Below are positions 30,866 to 41,365 of a stretch of 44,285 bases of DNA, in pieces. The notes under the pieces were generated by a model, which did not search any database, was not told where the DNA came from, and worked only from the letters and a program-made list of their open reading frames with translations. Each line of letters begins with the position of its first letter. Within the stretch, counting starts at the first letter, position 1. This DNA comes from Amoebophrya sp. AT5.2 (taxonomy: Eukaryota; Sar; Dinophyceae; Syndiniales; Amoebophryaceae), in NCBI GenBank assembly GCA_005223375.1, contig RXOD01003854.1:1-44285 (forward strand), in the 5' to 3' direction. The position numbers and the translations under genes are program-made.

Positions 30866-33800
30866 ATGACGATCTCGCCGCGGCCGATTCCGAAGCCCCC
30901 GCCGCTCGGCGCGAGTCCCGTGGACGGTTCGCCCGGAGGTCCGCTACTTCGGGAAGTCCGGCCTCTGCAGCCGCGGTTTGTTTTTCTTCCGGACGAGGCT
31001 GCGCTGCAAGCCCACCGCCAGGCCCTTCTCGACTCCGTTGGTAAATGGGAGGACGAGTCGCTTCGGCAGCTCGATGAGTCGCTCGCGAAGCAGCTGCAGG
31101 CTTGCACAGACGCCGGGGCGAGGCGGAAGGCGGAGTACTGCGCGAGGATCGACGCGAAATTGAAGGAAAAGACTGCGCTGGTCGGAAAAGCGCACTGGGA
31201 AAGGCTGAGGATAATGCGGGAACTGTTTTCGGAAAGGGCGAAATCCTACCTCGGGGAGCCGGGATTCGAGTTTCCGCCGGTAGAGGTGCTCGTTGCGGAG
31301 AAGAACGTCGGCTGCGGAAGGGGGGAGATAGTAGAGGCGCCAAAAGTGCGTGCGCCAGATCCAGATGACAGCCGAAGAGCCGCAGGAGCGGGCGACGGGA
31401 TAAGATTCGTGGCGGCCGGAAGTGGACCAGGAAAAGCCGTTCCCAATACGGCAGCATCGCTGCCCGAGGAGAAAATCGAAACTGCCGTCAAAACCGGTCC
31501 CGCGACGGATCGATTCCTGGAAGCTCTGCACAAGGTTCTGAGCACGTCGTCTACCGCCGATGAGACCTCCACCTCCCACCACTGCGACGAGGTCGGAATG
31601 GGTCTCTACGAGTGCGCGGCTCCGATCACCATCAGAAAGTTGACCTCCGGCTCCGGCGCCGCGACGACTCCGCTTTGCGACGTCCTGCGCAGGTTCTTCC
31701 ATGACGTTGTTGCCTTAACTAACGCAAGACACGTGCTTTCTGTGGTTTCCGCGCACCTCCGCTCCCTCGAGGACGCGATCGATCCGATGAAGAAGCTGCT
31801 CCGGGATCCGAATTTGAGCACGGAGGAGTTGGTCTTTCTCACATCACAGCGCTCCGGGTCCGGTGAAACTGCGCCTGCTGGTCAACAAGAGCAGGGAGGG
31901 AAAAGAACAGACTCAGACGCGCCTCTATCCTACGCACAGTTTCGCCAGATCTGGCTCAAGGTGGTGCGGGCTGTGTATCTCGAGCTGAACGAAAAACGGA
32001 GGCTGGAGGGGTTGGGGGGCGGAGCTGCTGAACGCACCGGGGAGGAAAAGGAAAGACTGCTGTCGCCAAACAACCGGGCGGACGGCGCGGAGCGGGAGCT
32101 CGCGTTGCGGTTCAGCCAAGCTGCGTTTGCTGGGAGTTCTGGTTCTCGTCCGGGTACGACTTCTCCCCGAGTGAGCGGTGGCGATATCACTACCGCTGCG
32201 CAGATAGCCGTGAGGCACAGCGCGGCGGCTGACAGCAGCGCAAGTGCAACTCCAACTGCGCTTGCAGTTGCAGCGCAACTACAAGGGATCGGGATAACCG
32301 ACAGTCTTGCGGAGTTATCACCGATCGCAAGGAAGGGTGAAATAGAGCCCGGGGAGATGATCGTGATGGCGTCCTCCAAACAGCCAGCAGCGGAAGCTCC
32401 TTTTACGACCGCAATTCTTCCAGAGTCGCCGGAGTTCGCGACGAGAAGGCCGCGATCTAGAGGAAGAAACAAGGAGAAGGAAAACGACCACCAGCGCCAG
32501 GAGACGTCGCCCAAAACAAGTAGTGTGTTTCCCGGACTGCTGAGGGGCAACAACGAGCAGGCGCCCGCAACGACGCCTTCTAGCGGCCCAAGTCCTGCGC
32601 CGGCCCCTCCCGCAGCCACAACGGCAGGCGGAAGCAGTAGCCTGGGGTCAACATCAGCAGTGACGCGCAAAATTGCGCTGCTGGATGAAAGACTCGCCGC
32701 GGCAGGAGGAGACGAAGTCCGGGCCACAGCGAGTTTCTCGGGCAACTCCACAAACAAGACCCCCACAGACTTGAAAATCAAAGCCGCTGTAGTTGTGAAA
32801 GAGCAGAGCGACGCGCCCTCATTGGACCACATCACCTTCGAGCATTTGCAGGCAGTAACGAGCGGTGCAGCTGCAGACGCATCAAATGGAGACGTCGAAA
32901 GCCTCGCCGCGAAACTGAAGGAATTGCAGGAAGTCCGGGAGCAGTTCTTTCGGGACAAAGAAAAGCAGTCAAAGATGCAGGTGGAAGGTGGGCGGAAAAG
33001 GAAAAGCACGGAAGAAGGCCGCGACTTTTTCCTTCAAGACCGGAGGCCTGTTGAAATAGGTATAAAATTCGGAAGGGGTTTATTGTGTAGATTCATTTGA
33101 TGTAGTGCCCAGTGTTCCGAGTGCGACTGCGAACCCAGTAACTGAGCAACGGGGAAGATGAACAGGTTTTCATCTTGAATCGCTACTTTTGTTCTACTGC
33201 TAGTGGTCCTAATAGTACTTCTAACACGCAACGACGATCGGTCGACCTGCAGCTGCACCTGTTCGAGAGCGGAAACATGCGAAACAGGTCCCGCCGGCGC
33301 GATTGTCGACGCTGACACCGGCAGCGTGCACCAGGCTCCAGTCGCACTTGCATCGCCGTCAGATCCCGCCTCAACTTCGAGCTCTCCGCGCTTCGCCACC
33401 GATTTCGTGGCGGAGATGCGCGCTTCTCAGCGCTCGAGCGACGTGGACAACGAGAGTCTGTGCACCGCGATCAACTGCAGGATACAGCGGAAACGAAGCC
33501 GCCTTCTGTCCGACCGCTCCGAAACGGACACTGTGCCGGATTTCGAGACGCTTCTAGTAGCCGCCGGGGGGCAACAGGTGGATGAGGTTCCAGGTACAGA
33601 CGCCCCTCTGCCAGGCGTGCAGCCTGAAAAGCTCCCAACACGAACAGGACGGCCGAGCGGGGTTCCACTTTCCGCGGGGGCGCAGGACAGCATCCCCGCG
33701 TCCGTAGCACCATGCCCATCTGAGCCCCCGCTTGGGTCGCCGCTCGAGGTCCTAGCTTCGCCGCCCCGCTCGCCACAGCGAGCCGTCGCCGGCAGTAGCA

Positions 33801-34129
33801 GGAGTCCCTCAGCCCCTTCTGGATCTCCCAGCGGCACGAAGAAGAAAGAGAAGCTTCATTTAAACATGGACTTGGGGAGCTTCAGGCTGTCGGACGCGGA
33901 CCTCGCCGAGATCGAGCAGGAAATCGACCGACGGAAGCAGGAGGTGCGGGACATCGCAAATCGGCTCGCGTACGACCACGAGCCGGGTGCTGGGGCGGAG
34001 GGCCACAGTCCAGGTGCGCCGCGCGCCGGGAGCAGGAGCCCAAAGAACATGGCACGACAGTTCCTGTTCGAAGTGGAACAAGAGTGGGAGGCGGAGAGAA
34101 AAAAGGAGAAGCAGGACGCCGCCTCGTGA
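30866..34129 (+). CDS. Hypothetical coiled-coil protein, two exons
   Basis: Exon 1 is 30866-33059 and exon 2 is 33204-34129, joined by a 144-nt GT-AG intron (GTATAAAA to TACTGCTAG) in phase 1, giving 1039 residues. The N-terminus is Pro-rich, followed by a helix (LDSVGKWEDESLRQLDESLA) and more charged helices to about residue 125. A folded-looking part lies near 230-370 (DVLRRFFHDVVALTNARHVL and SYAQFRQIWLKVVRAVYLEL). The rest is Ser/Pro/Ala-rich until a C-terminal helix (LSDADLAEIEQEIDRRKQEV) and a final basic/acidic helix (QFLFEVEQEWEAERKKEK). Exon 2 has no ATG at its start, which supports the join. No family recognised. Confidence 0.7.
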
Positions 34130-34878
34130 ACATTCACCGAGCCGGCAAGTCGATTGCGAACCCGCGGCCTCCTTGCTTCTTCATTGCCATGCCTTTCAGG
34201 TTTTGTGTGTCGCTTTTCTGTATGGATGAAGCTAGAAGACGGAACCGGAAGCCTGGTTCTTCGAAAAACTTTGATGGTTCTTGTGCTGTACGTGTACACT
34301 GTAACAGGCCAAAGTGAAAAGTGTTGCACATGCTGCACACCTACTTGCATCCGCATGCAGAAAGCCGGCACCTCCGGAGCAAAAGCTTGGCTTTTGCAAT
34401 TCATGGGCCAAGGAGGTGGATGCCATTTTTTTTCCGATCTAGCCGCTGCCAAGAGCAAGATCAACATCCTTCAGAGGCTTGACAGGTTCACGAAGATGGG
34501 CGTATGAGATCGAAACTTTGAAAAGTAAAATCAGTGCAGATGAAATTCCGTAGCCGTAGCCCAAACAAGGTCAGAGGTTGATGTAGATCATCGCGAAAGT
34601 TGCTGACAACAATCCATCGCTGATATGGATATGGAGCAGACCTTTGGACGCAATCTAACTGCGACTCCTTTCAGATTCGGAGATGGATTCGGAAGGCAAG
34701 CGCCAGCACTTTGCTCCTTTGTTTTTCATCACGAGAAAATTATAATTACGCTCTACAACTTGTTTGCAAGAGAAACAAAGAGAAAATTTAACTTCGCGCG
34801 ACTTGTTCACTGACGCGTATGTAGAAAAAGCACTGCGCGCCGCGCCCGCCACTCATCGATCGATCGGCATCAAGAAAG
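34130..34878. other. Intergenic region
   Basis: No supported gene. Contains one copy of the CAAGATCAACAT motif (34456-34467). A 117-codon frame at 34154-34507 has no ATG at its start and lies between two well-defined genes; I judge it chance. Confidence 0.4.
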
Positions 34879-36144
34879 ATGACGAGAAATAACACCCAAC
34901 GCGCTTCGCGTGCGATGCTCCTGCTGGGGCCAATTTTTTGGGCCGCCAATCATGTACGAGGCATGGCGCCGGGAGCGCCGGCACGTCGCGGAGCGGTGCA
35001 ACCACACGAGTACGTCCGATTCTGGAAAGAAGCTGAGGAACGGGCATGTGCTTATTTGACCAAGTCTGCCCATCTTGCTAACTTGGAGGCTGCGTCCAGG
35101 GGAACAAGACGGCCCTTGATGATGTCGCAGTCCGGGGTACACTCGCAACGCGACGAAGACGAGGGGCAGGGCGCAGGCGGAGGCGCACCATCCGGGGGCG
35201 GAGGTACAGCTCAGTTGTTGAAAGTGGGAGCAGGCTACCCCGGGGTCCATCGTTTGGGAGCCCAAACAGAGTGTACTGTTGCAACGGAGACCAGGACAGA
35301 GACCACTACGCGGCAGGCTAGTGCGGGGAGCCAAACCTTTGAAGATGCTCCTGAGGCTGACGCATCGAGCGATGAAGACGCGACCACTATACTACATTCA
35401 CGAACGCTCGCGGCCCTCGACGTCTTCCGCGGGCGGTGCCACAGCAGTCCTCTGGAGGAAGTGGAAATTCTCCCAATTTTCGGAAAGCTCCAACGGACTG
35501 TATTGGCGCTGGACATGGCTCTGGAAACGGTGCATAGGGACCAAAAGAAGATCGCGGTGGCCCGCTTTGTCCGCGAACTGGCATGGCTCATCCGCAAATC
35601 AGCAGAGCAGCGGACCGACGTCATGGACGTTATCGACGTGGTGGAGGTTAGCTTCTCCACAAATAATGATAGTATTGAAGACGCCGAGGCCGAGCAGATG
35701 ATGACGAACCGGTTTCGGTACTTGTTGGAGGTGGATTGGGACTACGTTCCCCTCGGCGCCGATCCCGCGATGACTCGTCGCGCCTGGGACTTCTTTTGCG
35801 ATCGCATCCGTGGCCAGCACAGCACCGGCGACGGGGGAGGGCAGAAGAAGATGAAACTGTTCTCCAGCCTGCGCGACGACGAGGAGCTAGCTCGCGCGGT
35901 AAGAGCAGTAGCGGGTAGTGCAGGTTGTAGTGTCATCTACCCGCTTCTGCCCGGTCAGACGGCTCCGTGGACCCGGAAAAGATTTCAAAACGGAGATCTA
36001 TTTCAGCTCTATGTGAACTCGGCGTTTCAGCCCCTGGACACGGAATCCGTGAGGGAGCGGTCCGCGAAAATGCACCAGCCACCACCGACGGTGATAACGT
36101 TGGCGGAGCTTTTGGAATGGGAAAGGTTGCAGGAAATAATGTGA
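34879..36144 (+). CDS. Hypothetical protein, 421 residues
   Basis: A single uninterrupted frame. A short hydrophobic stretch near the start (AMLLLGPIFWAANHV, about 12-26) could be a signal anchor. A Gly-rich, Thr-rich low-complexity part (about 80-165) separates it from a helical domain (about 190-300: LQRTVLALDMALETVHRDQK, FVRELAWLIRKSAEQR). The C-terminal part (about 310-410) looks folded, with VIYPLLPGQTAPWTRKRF and DLFQLYVNSAFQPL. I do not recognise the family. The ATG at 34879 is the first in frame, preceded by AAGAAAG. Confidence 0.7.
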   Translation: MTRNNTQRASRAMLLLGPIFWAANHVRGMAPGAPARRGAVQPHEYVRFWKEAEERACAYLTKSAHLANLEAASRGTRRPLMMSQSGVHSQRDEDEGQGAGGGAPSGGGGTAQLLKVGAGYPGVHRLGAQTECTVATETRTETTTRQASAGSQTFEDAPEADASSDEDATTILHSRTLAALDVFRGRCHSSPLEEVEILPIFGKLQRTVLALDMALETVHRDQKKIAVARFVRELAWLIRKSAEQRTDVMDVIDVVEVSFSTNNDSIEDAEAEQMMTNRFRYLLEVDWDYVPLGADPAMTRRAWDFFCDRIRGQHSTGDGGGQKKMKLFSSLRDDEELARAVRAVAGSAGCSVIYPLLPGQTAPWTRKRFQNGDLFQLYVNSAFQPLDTESVRERSAKMHQPPPTVITLAELLEWERLQEIM

Positions 36145-36653
36145 AATTCAAAAAAGTAGTGGTTTTTTTTGAAATTTGAGGCGACTTCCGCCCGCAGCGT
36201 GACAAGCGTCCGCCTCGATGGACTGCACTGCTCAGTTTCTCATGTGATGTTGTCCATAAGGAAGTACTTTTCTTTCTTATGCGAGGAGGCTTTGGACCAT
36301 GCATTTGATTTTGAGCTTTTTCCTTCCTTTGTGCAGCGCAATCAGAGTAGCCGTAGCGGACAAGGACGGAAAACCGACAAGCTCGAGCAAGAGCTGCACG
36401 AGGATGAAGTGTCAACTTGCTATAGCACGCGCACGGCCGCTGTTGTGTGTTCTTTCGCTCTGGTCAAGAAAGCAAGACTTCGACACGCGGTGCAAGGTCG
36501 TGCTTCAAACGCGTAACACTGTGAATAGAGAAACATTTTTCTGAAAGCCGCAAAAGCGGGTGCAACATCATTCAAGGGGACTCACTCACTCTCCTGTGTA
36601 AGTAGTGTTCGGAATTCTGACTAGAATAGATTCAACAGGGCTGTTGTGAAGGC
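36145..36653. other. Intergenic region
   Basis: Short frames only; nothing recognised. Leader of the prolyl 4-hydroxylase gene. Confidence 0.4.
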
Positions 36654-37555
36654 ATGAGCAAGAGTATGTGTATGTCGGCTACCGCGCCGGAGCTTCTTGC
36701 CCTTGCGGATGACGAGCCCAGCAGTGCGACCACAAGAACGGACGCGGATGCGGACGCTGAGGGAGTGGTTGATCCTTGCAAACAGGCGGATGCCTCCCCC
36801 GCCTGCACGACCTCCATTGTCGTGGAAAAACAGCTGCGCATAGTGCCGCTGCTTCCGAACAAGATATGGACCATCCCGAGCTTCGTGTCCGACTCCGAAA
36901 TACAGCACCTGCTCGACCTCGCGGAGAACAGAATAGGGTGGGTGCGGTCGAGCACCTCGGCCGGGGAAAACTACGACGCCAGTTTTGATGCGAACACGCA
37001 ATCGAGTAACCGCACGTCGTTTAGCTGCAGCCTTCCGCGGTTCGGGGACAGCATCGTGCGCCGCGTGATGGCAAGAGTGGCCGCAGTGTGCGAGACCACA
37101 ATCAAGAAGGTAATACCATTAATTTACATATCAAACGTAGAAGACGTAGGGGACCATGACCATAGAAAGTCAAACCTCCAGAGCGCCTCCCCACACCCAA
37201 CAAGGTCGAGGATCTGAACATGGTCCGGTACCACGAGGGGCAGTTCTTCAATGAGCATCACGACGGTGGCTTCCGGCCCAAGACGGTGTTTTTGTATCTG
37301 AACACCCTTAACGAGGACCAAGGGGGCGCAACCGTCTTTCCGCAGTTGGGCGCGAAGATAAGTCCGCTGAAGGGGGCGGCGCTGCTGTGGTCAAACGTGG
37401 TCGAGATGGAGACGGGGCTCAAAGCCGACATGAGCATGGTGCACGCGGGGGAGCCGCCGAGAAACGGGGCGGTGAAATACGGAATCAACTGCTTCGTCAA
37501 TAAAGAAGACATGGAAGAAATAGAAGTCGCTTCCGGTGCCGATGTAGATAGATGA
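36654..37555 (+). CDS. Prolyl 4-hydroxylase-like Fe(II)/2-oxoglutarate dioxygenase
   Basis: Exons 36654-37109 and 37205-37555 join to 268 residues. The enzyme would hydroxylate prolyl residues using Fe(II), 2-oxoglutarate and oxygen. The catalytic set is complete: H170-x-D172 in FFNEHHDGG and the distal H232 in MVHAGEPP as iron ligands, and K243 in VKYGIN as the 2-oxoglutarate-binding lysine. The upstream RYHEGQFF and the core strands (TVFLYLN, GGATVFPQLG, PLKGAALLW) fit the P4H family. The N-terminal 45 residues are low-complexity with no clear signal peptide, so a cytosolic or nuclear enzyme (as for Skp1 or PHD-type P4H) is as likely as an ER one. The intron 37110-37204 is GT-AG, 95 nt, phase 0, with AAGGT at both boundaries. 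Confidence 0.93.
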
Positions 37556-38374
37556 ACAACGCTTGTCGATGGATGATCTTACGCTTACTGAGACCTACTT
37601 ATTTCTGCAGCAAGAATACAATGGCGGTTCCTGGTTCCGCCCTCAACTGAATTCGGCGGATGAATTTGATTCGAGAACTTGTACTTTGGAAATTCGTAGA
37701 ACTACTTAGAAACTGATCGTGCCAGCTGCGTGTTGGCGTTGCACAGGAGTTCAATAGTCATCAGTACGCACCACTAGATAGAAGTATCTTTCGAATAAAT
37801 GTAAACCGCGGCGGAGGTTATGTACAATGGATGCGGGGGAAGAATGAGAGCGTGGGCCCCCGGGGCGAGGCCACTGGGGCGACCTCAGGCAACCATGTTT
37901 GATTCAGCAGACAGTGCTTATGAACCTGCGTCCCGCGGGGGACGCGCTGGTGGCTCTTGTTGCCAGCATACTTAGCTGCTGTTGCGGCTGCCTCGATATT
38001 TATGGAGATTTGCTCCATCACTGCAGTGTTGATGTGCATTTGTCTTTGGGAGAGTAAGATAACGAAAGTAGGTCACAGACTGGTAAAGTGATTCTGAGAG
38101 CAGCTACACGAGAAGAGGAGGAGCACGCAAGCTGAGATAGTCGGCAGTGCCTGGAACGGCCTTATTTACCTTATTCCTTCAATTTAACGTTTCCGGCAGC
38201 AGAACAAAACTTTTGCCAAGAGAAGATCTCCTCTATCTCTCAAGAGTTTTCTGCCCGACTCTGCGGCTCTGGCTGGCCTGAGGCCTGGCGTCTCATCTGC
38301 GCTACTAATCAGAGTCTTCTCCAGTAGCTCTAGGCCTAGCTGTTTACGGCCTCTTGCGCGTCGCTCTCGCGAAG
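37556..38374. other. Intergenic region
   Basis: No confident gene. A 73-codon minus-strand ATG frame (37818-38039) has no domain and is probably chance. Confidence 0.4.
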
Positions 38375-40733
38375 ATGCGCAGCAGCGTTTTACCCTCCTT
38401 GCTCGACGAGGGCGATCGCGACAAAATTTCAAAAATTTCGGCCTCCTCAGCGCAAGCCAAAATTTCCGCGAAACCATCCGATCCTTCCCCGGTCGTCTAC
38501 CGGCGACAGGTTATCGGCAACCAGGTGTGCGCGCAGAAATCTTATTCCGGATCGGGCGACGGCGACGAAGACGATGGCGGTCGGAAATGCATCGTCTCGG
38601 TGACGCCTTTTCTGTACTACGGGATCGACCCGTGCGACGAAACGTTCACCTGCACCTATCGGATCGATTTGGAAGCCGAAATACCGCTCGAGGAGTGGGA
38701 GGCGAAAACGGGTGAGCGGTTCAGCAGCAACACCGCTTCTGAACAATCCGCAGCAGCGGTACAATTGGAGAAGAGCGAACATGGTGCAAAAACAGAAGAT
38801 CAGGATCCTCCCAGCATACTACCTGCTGCAGATGAGAGCTCTTCTTGCAGAACGCTCTCTTGTGGTGCGTGCGAAGCGACGGCGCAGGCGCAGGCGACGA
38901 CGCCGCCCACGGCTAGCTGCAGCAGCTCTAAGCCTCCGGCCACCAGGCACTCGGAGGAGTTCGTGGAGGAGGAGAAGATTCTGTTTCCCTTGCCAAAGTT
39001 CGTGCACAAAAACAGCGTGGATCTTCGGATCTTCTGGACCAGCTGGGCGGCCGAAATGGTCGAAACCACGGACGAACAAAAGCTGTGTGGAGCAAGCGGA
39101 AGCAGCTTCTTCCGAGATTCGGGAGCAAGTTCTGGCACCACGGCGGGTGGCCCCCGTGAACGGGAAGATGCAGCGACCGACCCTTTTTCGGCGATCCGCA
39201 GGAGCCGGAAGAGCTCCAACCTCTTAAGCCCGAAGGGGGCGGAGGTGAACTTGATTGCCGGTGCTCCACCTCGCCGGCCGGTATCGACATCAGCAGTGTT
39301 TGGTGGAAAAGCTGCGGGAGGCGTAGCAGCGGCGTCGCCTACTCCAACGGCTGCGCGCAGCCTCTCCGGGGCAGGCCCGTACCTCGGCCGGAAAACCAGC
39401 AGCACTTTCAAAACCGCGTCCATCATGCGAACGCAGATGCTGACCTCCAAGTGCCGCACGCAATTCAACCTCGAGGCCTTTCCCTTCGACTACCAGGAGC
39501 TGCGGGTGGCGCTGTTTCTATTGCCGCAGCAGGGGGGACTGCAGTGGGACATCCTCCTGAAAAAAGACCACCTGAAGCAAGCGGTGAGTGCGCTAGAGGA
39601 GTCGTGGAAGGACCCGGACTGGGCGTTGATTCCAAACACGTTCAAAGTAGAGCGCGAGTGTCACGTCGTGTACGGGGACAGGATCCTGATCTACGTCAAG
39701 GTGAAGCGGCTGTGGGCGTGGTACCTATCAGCATTGCGATGGACGAAAAATTCGGACCAGGTTTTCATTTGGCGTTCAATCTTCGGCTCACGACCCTATA
39801 CGATTTTTTTTCTTGTTGCTGGTGATCGCAGACGAGAGTCGCGTTCTCGCGGTGGTCCTCAGCCCACCACCACACCCCATCGACTATAGGTTCGCGGAAA
39901 CAAGAAATTTCGATGGCGAAAAAATCATACTCATGCAGGTACGTGTGGAACTTTTTCCTGATTCTGTTCCTGGTGACGATTCTGGCATTTTCGGGCTTCG
40001 TGTGGGACCACAACATTGAGTACAGAAACCCCTACGACAGCATTTCCATCTCCCTCCTCGCCGTGCTCACGCTGATCAGCTTCAAGAGCTACATGAGCCA
40101 GTCGCACATTCCCAAGGTCGCGTACATGACCATGCTCGACGTGTACACGGTGGCGTCGTTGACCACGTGCATGGCGACGATCGCCGTCACCTGCATCCGG
40201 ATCTACTTCGCCTTCTCCTACGAGCTGGAGCTGGTTTTGGCGGGGGGGCTATTCGTGCTCTACGTAGGGCTGTTCCACGCCATTTTCCTCAAGAAGGTGT
40301 ACGCCCTGGTGAAGAAAATCGAGCGCGAGGAGATGGAGCTGCTGCTGGCGTCGCAAGCGAGGATGGGTCTAGGGGGCGCGTTCGGAAGAGCGCGGGGAGC
40401 GGGCGGAGGTACAGAGGACTGTTGTATAGTTACTTATATACGATGGAACAAGGGAACAACTTCTCGTTGATGTACACTGGTGCGCAATGTTGAGTCTTCG
40501 AAGAAGTACGCAGCGGAGAAGTTGCAGACAACGGCTCACTTTCTTTGCGACAACGGACAATGTTCTTGTTCATAGCAAAAATGACTCAATGTACTAATTT
40601 CAGGTGGCGCATCAATCGCAAAGGCGCCGCGGGCGCAAAGCACAAGGCACAGTATGAGCTGGCAGGCGAGCAGTGCATGGGTCCACGATGCAAGGCGGTA
40701 GCCAGCGAGGATTTTTTCAAACGCCTTGATTGA
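38375..40733 (+). CDS. Pentameric ligand-gated ion channel (Cys-loop/Pro-loop receptor family)
   Basis: Exons 38375-39720, 39939-40408 and 40591-40733 give 652 residues. The extracellular beta-sandwich ends with the signature loop CRTQFNLEAFPFDYQELR; P370 and D372 are in place, but the second loop cysteine is replaced by glutamate, so the disulfide cannot form (a Pro-loop receptor). ERECHVVYGDRILIYVKVKR is the strand entering M1. M1 (YVWNFFLILFLVTILAFSGF), M2 (SISISLLAVLTLISFKSYM), M3 (VAYMTMLDVYTVASLTTCM) and M4 (near ELVLAGGLFVLYVGLFHAIF) follow in order. A low-complexity insertion of about 200 residues splits the extracellular domain (about 117-345). No signal peptide is seen at this ATG, so an upstream exon may be missing. 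With a conventional CAG acceptor at 40603 instead, the protein would end at 40701 with 637 residues. Confidence 0.88.
39721..39938 (+). other. Intron with GTAC direct repeats (ligand-gated channel intron 1)
   Basis: Begins GTACCTATC, ends ACTCATGCAG, next exon begins GTACGTGTGG. Length 218 nt, phase 2; removal gives LWAWYVWNFF and makes M1 continuous with the preceding strand. Confidence 0.88.
40409..40590 (+). other. Intron with GTAC repeats, possible non-AG 3' end (ligand-gated channel intron 2)
   Basis: Begins GTACAGAGG. The repeat-defined join ends GACTCAAT before GTACTAATTT and gives GGTNFRWRINRKGAAG through to KRLD. A canonical alternative uses the CAG at 40601-40603 and gives another frame ending at 40701. 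Both are open; the repeat-defined C-terminus looks more protein-like. Confidence 0.5.
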
Positions 40734-41365
40734 CCGGGGCGATGGACCCCGAGATGGTACGCACAGTAGAACTCATATTACCTCACTCGCAGTTCCAAGA
40801 ACTTGGACTCCGACGGCTCAGGTCAAAAATTCCTCGGTTCAATTTCGTAGTGCTGATGAAAGTAAAGACAAAAGAAAAAATATTAATCTAGAGCAAAGAT
40901 ACAGTAGGAGTAGCTACAGGACGTCTACGCCCATGTTTCGGTTTCGCTTTTCGTTTCACGAACACAGGAAGTTTTGGTTACAGAATGATCGGATTCGGAA
41001 AACATGAACATCATGTCGAATACAAACAACATACCAACTCACACGACATTCACATCTTCATGCGGCTGGGCTGCTTCCGCCGTCCAAAAAATAGATGAAG
41101 CAATACCAAGGAGGGCGAAAGGTGCGGCCACAAAAATTAAGGTGGCGTGGTCGTAAATTTCGCGTGCGCCTCCCGACGCTCTTTTGCGCTGCTTCCCGCT
41201 CTTTTCGGTTGAGAACAAACTTTATCAAGTTATCGGGCCAATCTGATTTCGCTCGTTTAGGCGAGTGACTGTGACAGTAGACTAGCACTAGAAGAGTCCT
41301 CCTTGTTTCTTGATCATCGTGGCTCCTCTCTGTCGGTCGAGTTTTCAGCAAGATCGATCAATCGA
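40734..41365. other. Intergenic region
   Basis: No supported gene. An ACATCTTCAT motif copy lies at 41052-41061. A TTTTCAG ends at 41348, 17 bases before the next ATG, a candidate 5' splice-acceptor or trans-splice site. Confidence 0.4.
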
